NCBI GenBank assembly: GCA_964584135.1
Contig: CAZOYN010000028.1
Location: 1-10,771 of the forward strand
Length of the DNA: 10,771 bases
Direction of reading: 5' to 3'
DNA from: CAZOYN01 sp964584135
Lineage (GTDB): Bacteria > Patescibacteriota > Saccharimonadia > Saccharimonadales > UBA4665
Shown: positions 6,510 to 10,771 of the stretch, piece by piece
How positions within the stretch are numbered: the first letter of the stretch is position 1
Layout: each line of letters begins with the position of its first letter
The notes under the pieces: model-generated
Database searches by the model: none
What the model was told of the DNA's origin: nothing
What the model saw: the letters and a program-made list of their open reading frames with translations, nothing else
Translations under genes and position numbers: made by a program

Positions 6510-6968
6510 TTAGACTCTCCTTGCCTTTCGCGGACGCACGCCACCGTGTGGCACGCCGGTGACATCTTTGATGCTCTCAACGTGGATATCCAGGCTGGTT
6601 AGCGCGCGGACAGCAGCGTCGCGGCCCAGGCCAATGCCTTTCACGAGTATTTCGGCCTTGCTGAAGCCGTATTGTTGTTTGGCAGCCTGGCCGGCCCGTT
6701 CGGCAGCAACTTGGGCAGCGTAGGCAGTCCCCTTTTTGGAACCGCGGAAACCACAGGCGCCGGCACTGGAAGTAGCCAGTACGTTGCCCTGGGCGTCTGT
6801 AAACGTGATAATCGTGTTATTAAAGGTCGCTTGCACGTGTACCTGGCCGCTGGCGACTGACCGTTTGGCCTTTTTGCGCTTGGCTGGCTCGGCCGCGACT
6901 GCAGCCGTAGTCGCTTCTGGAGCTGGTGTTTCGGTAACTTGGGTGGTGGTGATTACTTCGTCTGCCAT
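6510..6968 (-). CDS. rpsK: 30S ribosomal protein S11 (uS11) with acidic/Ala-rich N-terminal extension
   Basis: A 152-residue small-subunit platform protein next to the mRNA exit. The conserved core begins near residue 38 (SGQVHVQATFNNTIITFTD) and includes TSSAGACGFRGSKKGTAYAA (66-85) and GIGLGRDAAVRAL. Residues 1-29 are an extra Thr/Ala/Glu/Pro-rich segment with no match to the family core, followed by the basic stretch KRKKAKR. Near the end the sequence is VPHGGVRPRKARRV, whereas most bacteria have PHNG: Gly142 stands where E. coli Asn119 is converted to isoaspartate. AGGA lies six bases before the ATG in the 8-bp gap after rpsM. Confidence 0.98.
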   Translation of the reverse strand: MADEVITTTQVTETPAPEATTAAVAAEPAKRKKAKRSVASGQVHVQATFNNTIITFTDAQGNVLATSSAGACGFRGSKKGTAYAAQVAAERAGQAAKQQYGFSKAEILVKGIGLGRDAAVRALTSLDIHVESIKDVTGVPHGGVRPRKARRV

Positions 6969-6976
6969 AATAAATC

Positions 6977-7363
6977 CTAGGTCTTAGATGGTGCCTTCTT
7001 AGCGGTGCCACCAACAGTTACTTTCTTGCCCCGGCGGGTGCGGGCGTTGGTCTTGGTGCGCTGGCCACGGGTTGGCAGGTTGGCAGCATGGCGCAGGCCG
7101 CGGTAGGCCTTAATGTCTTTAAGTCGCTTAACATTGCCGCTCACTAAGCGCTGCAACTCGCCTTCCACTAGGTAGTCGGCATTAATGACCTCTTGGATGC
7201 GGCCAATTTCGCTGTCGGTCAAATTTTTAACCCGAGTGGTGGTTTCAACAGTAGCCTTGGACAAAATGTCATAGGCCGACTTGGGGCCGATACCGTACAC
7301 ATACGTCAAGGCCACCCAGACCTGCTTCTCATTTGGAACGGTTACGCCGGAAATTCGAGCCAT
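6977..7363 (-). CDS. rpsM: 30S ribosomal protein S13 (uS13)
   Basis: A 128-residue small-subunit head protein that contacts P-site tRNA and forms bridges to the large subunit. MARISGVTVPNEKQVWVALT, YGIGPKSAYDIL (23-35) and YRGLRHAANLPTRGQRTKTN (92-111) are diagnostic. The core ends with ARTRRGKK; about 14 further residues (VTVGGTAKKAPSKT) form a short basic tail. It begins three bases after the rpmJ stop codon, with AAGG upstream of the ATG at the end of rpmJ, as in the common infA-rpmJ-rpsM order. Confidence 0.98.
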   Translation of the reverse strand: MARISGVTVPNEKQVWVALTYVYGIGPKSAYDILSKATVETTTRVKNLTDSEIGRIQEVINADYLVEGELQRLVSGNVKRLKDIKAYRGLRHAANLPTRGQRTKTNARTRRGKKVTVGGTAKKAPSKT

Positions 7364-7366
7364 GAA

Positions 7367-7483
7367 TTAGCCTTGCCTTTGCTTATGCTTCGGCTTAAAT
7401 TTGTTGATAACATATATCCGTCCCTTACGGCGGACTATCTTGTCGTCTGGACTAATCTTTTTGACACTGGCACGCACTTTCAT
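7367..7483 (-). CDS. rpmJ: 50S ribosomal protein L36 (bL36), cysteine-free form
   Basis: A 38-codon gene that reads MKVRASVKKI, SPDDKIVRRK, GRIYVINKFK, PKHKQRQG. It aligns without gaps to E. coli L36. The zinc ligands Cys11, Cys14 and Cys27 are replaced by Ser, Asp and Asn, and only the histidine at 33 is kept, so this is the zinc-free (C-minus) type. The small protein stabilises the large subunit near the base of the L7/L12 stalk. It lies in the classic position between infA and rpsM, with AAGGAG ten bases upstream of its ATG in the 48-bp gap after infA. The TAA stop is three bases before rpsM. Confidence 0.96.
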   Translation of the reverse strand: MKVRASVKKISPDDKIVRRKGRIYVINKFKPKHKQRQG

Positions 7484-7531
7484 GCGGATCATACTCCTTG
7501 GCGGCGATGACTCACTGCTCTAAATAATTTG

Positions 7532-7753
7532 TTAACCTTTGCGGTACGTAATCCGACCCTTCGTGAGATCGTAAGGCGTCAACTCTACAGTAACGCTGTC
7601 GCCGGGGACGAGACGGATAAAATGCTTCCGCATCTTGCCAGCAACATGAGCTATAATTTTATGTCCATTCTCGAGCTCCACCCGAAATTGCGTTCCGGGA
7701 AGGGTTTCGACGATTGTTCCCGTCAGCTCGATAACTTCCTTGTTGGCGGCCAT
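7532..7753 (-). CDS. infA: translation initiation factor IF-1
   Basis: A 73-residue single OB-fold protein that sits in the ribosomal A site during initiation. KEVIELTGTIVETLPGTQFR, VELENGHKIIAHVAGKMRKH and IRLVPGDSVTVELTPYDLTK are clear IF-1 signatures, and the protein ends in KGRITYRKG, typical of the family. Length is standard (about 72). It is the first gene of its block. Unlike most genes around it, it has no Shine-Dalgarno sequence: the 20 bases ending one base before the ATG are an AU-only-stemmed inverted repeat. This suggests that its translation is controlled differently (see leader features). Confidence 0.98.
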   Translation of the reverse strand: MAANKEVIELTGTIVETLPGTQFRVELENGHKIIAHVAGKMRKHFIRLVPGDSVTVELTPYDLTKGRITYRKG

Positions 7754-7754
7754 A

Positions 7755-7774
7755 AATATATAGTTCTATATATT
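7755..7774 (-). promoter_or_regulatory. AU-rich leader hairpin directly before the infA start codon
   Basis: In sense RNA, AAUAUAUAG and CUAUAUAUU are perfectly complementary around an AA loop. The 3' arm ends one base before the AUG, where a ribosome binding site would normally be. All pairs except the closing G-C are A-U, so the stem is weak and may respond to temperature or to proteins. The nearest purine motif, GAG (in ACUGAGC), lies just 5' of the stem, so folding would bring it close to the AUG. Function is inferred. Confidence 0.6.
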
Positions 7775-7787
7775 GCTCAGTACTCAT

Positions 7788-7811
7788 CAAACCAAAGTAA
7801 ACTTTGGTTTG
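7788..7811 (-). promoter_or_regulatory. second hairpin in the infA leader (perfect 11-bp arms)
   Basis: CAAACCAAAGT (7788-7798) and ACTTTGGTTTG (7801-7811) are perfect inverted repeats with a 2-bp centre. As RNA this would fold as a 10-bp stem with a UUUA loop. It lies 13 bp upstream of the AU-rich hairpin, and both fall within the leader expected from the promoter at 7841-7870. No U-run follows in either direction, so it is not an intrinsic terminator. It could be an RNA control element or a protein-binding palindrome. Confidence 0.65.
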
Positions 7812-7840
7812 CTTGCGTGCTTCGCATATAACAAGGGTCA

Positions 7841-7870
7841 ATTATAGCAGCTCCCACAACAGTTTGTAAA
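7841..7870 (-). promoter_or_regulatory. predicted sigma-70 promoter of the infA ribosomal block
   Basis: On the minus strand TTTACA (7865-7870) is followed by 18 bp and a perfect TATAAT (7841-7846), preceded by TGC, giving an extended -10 box. A start near 7834 would give an infA leader of about 80 nt that includes both hairpins. This is the best promoter match I can see in the window and would serve infA through rpsI. Confidence 0.65.
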
Positions 7871-7883
7871 GAGTTTTTGTGGG
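7853..7883. repeat. operator-like inverted repeat around the infA -35 box
   Basis: CCCACAA (7853-7859) and TTGTGGG (7877-7883) are perfect inverted copies separated by 17 bp. One arm lies in the promoter spacer and the other just upstream of the -35 box at 7865-7870. The spacing is too wide for a compact terminator stem and no U-run follows in the sense direction, so a protein-binding site is one reading and a weak stem after secY is another. Confidence 0.4.
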
Positions 7884-7899
7884 TTTCTTATCAAGAATA

Positions 7900-7908
7900 A
7901 TTATAGCA
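7900..7908 (-). promoter_or_regulatory. second extended -10 box downstream of secY
   Basis: The minus strand reads TGCTATAAT, an exact repeat of the extended -10 box at 7841-7849, 59 bp upstream of it. No good -35 box is visible, but extended -10 promoters can work without one. It sits 19 bp after the secY stop and would give a longer infA leader that also contains the CCCACAA/TTGTGGG repeat. Confidence 0.4.
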
Positions 7909-7927
7909 CGGTTGTCTAGACCGTCTC

Positions 7928-9424
7928 TTAGCGTTTTGACCGGCCAAAACGACGCCGGATAAACCGAAAGCGGCCAGCATCGGTGCCGCCCTCCAGCGGG
8001 TCGGGTTCGTAGAAAAATTCAGGTTGTGAATATTGGTCATAGGTGACCATCAGCGCCCGTGATTCAACCGCCCGTAGCGTTTGGAGGGCTACCGACACCA
8101 AGATAAGCACGCTCGTGCCACCGATAGTTATGCTGGTGCTTACAAACACCTGGGCGATAATTGGCAACACCGCTAAAAGGCCAAGGCTTACCGCCCCAAA
8201 CAGCGTCAGGCGGTTCACGATTTTGCTGAGGTATTTCTCGGTCTGCTCGCCGCCGCGCACCCCTTCGATAAAGCCACCTTGCTTGTGCAGGTTTTCGGCA
8301 ATTTCCTTGGAGTTAAAGGTGATACTGGTATAGAAAAAGGTGAAGGTAAAGACTAACAAAAAGTACGTCACCGGATAAATGTAGGCCTTCCAGGCTTCGG
8401 TGGCAAAACTATGGGCCGACGGAGTTTGGAACCAGGTCACCAAGTTACTGCCAATATGCGCTAGGTGAACACTGTGATTGCTCGTCAGTAGTTGCCCCAC
8501 GAAGCTTGGCACGCTCAGGAAAGCTACAGCGAAGATGATCGGCACCACGCCAGCGGTAATTAATTTAACCGGTAAGACCGTGGTTACGCCGCCATAGGCA
8601 CGGTTGCCCTGCACCCGCTTGGCATAGTTAACCGTCAGGTTCCGGGCCGCTTCATTAAGCATGACAACTATCCAGGTAACGACCAGCACCGACAACAGGA
8701 TAATCAGGCTGGCGATCAGCGCGCCTTTGTTAATCGGCAGGGTGTGCCCGAATACCCTCCAGTGGTGACTTTTATTGAGTACCGAGCCAACGATATTCGA
8801 GATATTCGAAGGCAAACGGCTGACTATGCCCACGGTAATAATCAGCGAGATGCCATTGCCAATACTCTGTTCCGTCACGAGCTCACCGAGCCACATCAGC
8901 AGCATCGAACCACCGGTAAGCGCGCCGACCATCAGTACCCATTGCATGGGTGAACTATGGGCCGTAATGTCGCCAATACCGCCGATACTTTGGGCGGCCT
9001 GGCGTATAAGGTAAATTGAGCCAATAGCCTGGATAATAGCCAGCGGGAAGGTCAGCATACGGGTATATTGGTTTATCTTTTTCTGGCCGAACTCACCCTC
9101 TTTGTGTAAGGCTTCGAGTCGCGGAATAGCTTTGGTAAGCAGCTGCATAATAATTGAGGCGTTAATGTAGGGGCCCATGCCGGCGATCATAATCGAGAAG
9201 TTGGCCAGCGCGCCGCCAGACAAGACATTTATAAAGCTAAGAAGCTGGGGCGTATTATTAGAAGTAAACAGGTTTTGCAATACCTGGTGTAGCGTCTGCG
9301 GGTTGCTCAGTGGTACCGGAATATGCGCCAGGATACGGAATACCAGCAGGATGCCGAGCACTGCCAAAATGCGCTTTCGCGTATCGCCGTGGCCGAGCGA
9401 CTTTAATATAATCTTCCAGTTCAT
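7928..9424 (-). CDS. secY: protein translocase subunit SecY (long form)
   Basis: A 498-residue core channel protein of the Sec translocon. Ten hydrophobic segments can be placed at about 20-38, 73-95, 118-140, 158-180, 188-212, 235-257, 290-312, 348-370, 403-425 and 428-450. Hallmarks are the plug region NVLSGGALANFSI (66-78), PYINASIIMQLL (85-96), GELVTEQSIGNGISLII (180-196), and the cytoplasmic ribosome- and SecA-contacting loops around 260-280 and 372-402 (GGFIEGVRGGEQTEKYLSKI). The protein is about 55 residues longer than E. coli SecY; the excess is mainly a longer loop between segments 7 and 8 (about 311-347) and a long C-terminal tail (about 460-498) ending in an Arg-rich stretch FRFIRRRFGRSKR. 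An AAGGA site precedes the ATG. It follows rplO, as usual, but adk and map are missing downstream. Confidence 0.97.
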   Translation of the reverse strand: MNWKIILKSLGHGDTRKRILAVLGILLVFRILAHIPVPLSNPQTLHQVLQNLFTSNNTPQLLSFINVLSGGALANFSIMIAGMGPYINASIIMQLLTKAIPRLEALHKEGEFGQKKINQYTRMLTFPLAIIQAIGSIYLIRQAAQSIGGIGDITAHSSPMQWVLMVGALTGGSMLLMWLGELVTEQSIGNGISLIITVGIVSRLPSNISNIVGSVLNKSHHWRVFGHTLPINKGALIASLIILLSVLVVTWIVVMLNEAARNLTVNYAKRVQGNRAYGGVTTVLPVKLITAGVVPIIFAVAFLSVPSFVGQLLTSNHSVHLAHIGSNLVTWFQTPSAHSFATEAWKAYIYPVTYFLLVFTFTFFYTSITFNSKEIAENLHKQGGFIEGVRGGEQTEKYLSKIVNRLTLFGAVSLGLLAVLPIIAQVFVSTSITIGGTSVLILVSVALQTLRAVESRALMVTYDQYSQPEFFYEPDPLEGGTDAGRFRFIRRRFGRSKR

Positions 9425-9459
9425 GCTTCCTTACAGTACCCTCTTTTGTCAAAAATCGA

Positions 9460-9481
9460 CTTCCCTCCAGTATACAGGAAG
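9460..9481 (-). terminator. possible weak terminator/attenuator, overlapping a -10-like box, between rplO and secY
   Basis: In the sense direction CUUCCU and GGGAAG can form a 6-bp stem (one G-U) with a 10-nt loop, followed by UCGAUUUUU. This resembles a weak intrinsic terminator 16 bp after the rplO stop. The loop contains TATACT (9469-9474), a fair -10 box that could start secY transcription with a leader of about 38 nt; no clear -35 box is present. The two readings overlap and neither is certain. It is a candidate for reduced read-through from the ribosomal genes into secY. Confidence 0.35.
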
Positions 9482-9497
9482 CGAGCTTTAGACCAGA

Positions 9498-9974
9498 TTA
9501 TTTTTCGGCTTTTTTGGTGGACGTTTTTGCCCGCGCGAGTCGGTCGGCCTTTTCGAAACTGCCACCAGCAGTTTCCAGGGCGGCAATGGCGCTCCCGCTA
9601 GCTAAGGGTAACTTAACACTGACTTTCTTGGTGACTTCGCCCTTGCTGAGCAACTTAACATTAACGTAGGGGCTGCTGATTAAGCCAGCAGCGGCCAGGA
9701 CGTTAGCGTCAACTACTTTGCCAGCAAAGCTGTCTAGTTGGCCGGTGTAAATGAGCTCGGCTTTAATGCGCTGGCTACGAAAACCAGGCAGCTTTGGCAG
9801 CTGTTGCATCAGTGGGTTTTGGCCACCGGCAAAGCCCGGCTTGGCCGTTGAACCGGCGCGGGCGCCTTGGCCCTTGGTGCCACGGCCAGCGGTTTTACCC
9901 TGGCCGGCAGCGATGCCCCGGCCAACCCGTTTGGCAACCTTAGCTTTCTTAATCTTTAATTCATTATAGTTCAT
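9498..9974 (-). CDS. rplO: 50S ribosomal protein L15 (uL15)
   Basis: A 158-residue large-subunit protein. The Gly/Arg-rich N-terminal region KRVGRGIAAGQGKTAGRGTK (15-34), KGQGARAG, PLMQQLPKLPGFRS and the late GEVTKKVSVK stretch are typical. The C terminus ends in a short basic tail, AKTSTKKAEK. Its ATG overlaps the rpsE stop codon by four bases (ATGA), with AAGG seven bases upstream inside rpsE. In most bacteria rpmD (L30) lies between rpsE and rplO; here there is no room for it. Confidence 0.98.
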   Translation of the reverse strand: MNYNELKIKKAKVAKRVGRGIAAGQGKTAGRGTKGQGARAGSTAKPGFAGGQNPLMQQLPKLPGFRSQRIKAELIYTGQLDSFAGKVVDANVLAAAGLISSPYVNVKLLSKGEVTKKVSVKLPLASGSAIAALETAGGSFEKADRLARAKTSTKKAEK

Positions 9975-10531
9975 ACTTTGGCCTTAGCCTTTACGGGGGC
10001 TTTAGCTTTAGTCGCCGCGGCTGGTTTTGGTTTGGTGGTAATCCAATCTTTAGATGGTGCCAGTGCCTGGAAAGCTTCCAGTGTCGCATAAGCCGTGTTC
10101 GTCTTGTTGGCCGAGCCAAGTGACTTAGATAAGGCGTTGTGCACGCCGGCTACTTCCAGGATGGTACGGACAACGCCGCCGGCAATCAGTCCAGTACCAG
10201 GTGCCGCTGGCTTGAGTAAAATACGTGAGCCACTAACCTTGGCCTCAACTTCGTGCGGCAGGGTACCCTTATATATGGGTACGCTCATGAAGTGCTTCTT
10301 GGCAACTTCGGTCGCCTTGGTCACGGCTGCGGTCACATCGGCGCCTTTAGCGGTACCGATGCCGACTTTGCCCTTTTTGTCGCCGACTACGACGAGGGCG
10401 CGGAAACGGAAGCGGCGGCCGCCCTTTACCACACGGGCCACGCGGTCAATGTGCAGTGTGCGCTCGTCAAACTGCTTCTCTTCGATTGGTTGGTCACGCC
10501 TCTGTTGACGGCGGTTGCGTTGTTCGGCCAT
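9971..10531 (-). CDS. rpsE: 30S ribosomal protein S5 (uS5)
   Basis: A 186-residue small-subunit protein at the mRNA entry channel, involved in decoding accuracy. After a basic N terminus (MAEQRNRRQQRRDQPIEEKQ) come HIDRVARVVKGGRRFRFRAL, VVGDKKGKVGIGTAKGADV, LKPAAPGTGLIAGGVVRTIL and EVAGVHNALSKSLGSANKTN, all diagnostic for uS5. The C terminus carries a Lys/Ala/Pro-rich tail of about 20 residues. The start at 10531 is chosen because it begins the family N terminus, has GGAG seven bases upstream, and follows the rplR stop by one base. An upstream in-frame ATG at 10618 would run 87 bp back into rplR and is rejected. Confidence 0.98.
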   Translation of the reverse strand: MAEQRNRRQQRRDQPIEEKQFDERTLHIDRVARVVKGGRRFRFRALVVVGDKKGKVGIGTAKGADVTAAVTKATEVAKKHFMSVPIYKGTLPHEVEAKVSGSRILLKPAAPGTGLIAGGVVRTILEVAGVHNALSKSLGSANKTNTAYATLEAFQALAPSKDWITTKPKPAAATKAKAPVKAKAKV

Positions 10532-10532
10532 A

Positions 10533-10771
10533 TTAAAACTCCAGTCCGTTCTCGCGGGCAGCGGTGGCCAAAGCGGCCACCCGGCCGTGGTAGAGCTTGC
10601 CACCACGGTCAAATACAACCCGCTTTATCTTCGCGTTCTTAGCTTGTTTAGCGATCTCCGTGCCAACCCAGGTAGCCTTTTCGGTTAGGTTGCCTTTGGC
10701 AGCTTTCTGGCCGACAGTTGAAGCGTACACCAGGGTCTTGCTGGTGCTATCGTCAACAATCTGCGCAGTAA
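10533..10771 (-). CDS. rplR: 50S ribosomal protein L18 (uL18), N-terminal part missing at window edge
   Basis: The last 79 or so codons of uL18, a 5S rRNA-binding protein of the central protuberance. The visible part starts TAQIVDDSTSKTLVYASTVG and ends with the strongly conserved RVVFDRGGKLYHGRVAALAT and ENGLEF. The reading frame is open to the right edge, so the true start lies outside the window. A GTG at 10730 is inside the gene and is not the start. The TAA stop is one base before the rpsE ATG, the usual L18-S5 order. Confidence 0.97.
   Translation of the reverse strand, partial: TAQIVDDSTSKTLVYASTVGQKAAKGNLTEKATWVGTEIAKQAKNAKIKRVVFDRGGKLYHGRVAALATAARENGLEF

Noticed and set aside
7659..7841. 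60-codon frame overlapping infA and its leader on the minus strand
   Set aside because: It has no ribosome binding site or family motif and is out of frame with infA. It could be a leader peptide but nothing supports this.
8792..8809. Perfect tandem 9-bp repeat GATATTCGA within secY
   Set aside because: It encodes the in-frame pair SNI-SNI in a loop after segment 5; a small in-frame duplication needs no special explanation.
752..9479. Shared 11-mer AGTATACAGGA upstream of both the TPR gene (752-762) and secY (9469-9479)
   Set aside because: An 11-mer match is expected several times by chance in a window this size. It could be a shared promoter element, but without -35 support I do not claim it.
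10095..10508. 137-codon open frame on the plus strand opposite rpsE
   Set aside because: It lies wholly antisense to a confidently identified gene; its Arg/Thr/Ser/Pro-rich composition is that of a shadow frame, with no recognisable domain.
10532..10618. Longer N terminus for S5 starting at an upstream in-frame ATG
   Set aside because: The extension overlaps the conserved C terminus of rplR and has no S5 similarity; the ATG at 10531 has a good ribosome binding site.
1..10771. UGA-as-glycine genetic code seen in some CPR lineages
   Set aside because: rpsE ends at a UGA exactly at the family C terminus and overlapping the rplO ATG, and no in-frame UGA is needed inside any gene.
1..10771. Mobile elements, CRISPR arrays, phage or defence genes
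   Set aside because: No transposase, integrase, spaced direct repeats or foreign-looking gene was seen; the gene content is core housekeeping throughout.

Overview
This window reads almost entirely on the minus strand and holds the 3' half of a bacterial ribosomal-protein super-operon plus a small tRNA-synthetase/RNA-modification/replication cluster behind it. The organism looks like a member of the Candidate Phyla Radiation (Patescibacteria), and protein style suggests Saccharibacteria-like (moderate confidence, from remembered family sequences and not from a search). Supporting signs are: no rpmD (L30) between rpsE and rplO, no adk or map between secY and infA, very tight gene packing, and cysteine-free forms of S4 and L36. 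The standard genetic code applies: rpsE ends on a UGA that overlaps the rplO start, so this is not a UGA=Gly lineage (Gracilibacteria/Absconditabacteria).

Layout in transcription order, from the right edge to the left. Block A is rplR (cut by the window edge), rpsE and rplO, with nearly no spacing, followed by a 73-bp junction with a promoter/terminator-like hairpin and then secY (498 aa, long for the family). Block B begins after a 174-bp non-coding stretch, the longest here, carrying two TGC-TATAAT extended -10 boxes, an operator-like inverted repeat and two tandem hairpins in the presumed infA leader. It runs infA, rpmJ (38 codons), rpsM, rpsK, rpsD, rpoA, rplQ, rplM, rpsI. Several junctions are TAATG or TAA-ATG, which suggests translational coupling. 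Block C follows a 107-bp gap containing a 41-bp near-perfect hairpin: trpS, an RluA/RluD-family pseudouridine synthase, holB (clamp-loader delta prime), a membrane-anchored TPR protein, and the 5' part of tRNA-Thr(UGU) at the left edge.

The genes work together as the translation and transcription core: small- and large-subunit proteins, initiation factor 1, the RNA polymerase alpha subunit and the Sec channel for membrane insertion, with tryptophan charging, RNA modification and replication clamp loading downstream. I see no mobile elements, CRISPR arrays or defence genes. The most interesting material is non-coding or at residue level: the infA leader (two hairpins and no Shine-Dalgarno, unlike most starts around it), the hairpin between rpsI and trpS that pairs fully only in the sense RNA because of a G-U wobble, a possible leaderless trpS transcript, the loss of zinc ligands in L36, and a glycine in S11 at the asparagine that becomes isoaspartate in other bacteria. 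I did not find a clearly new multi-gene system.
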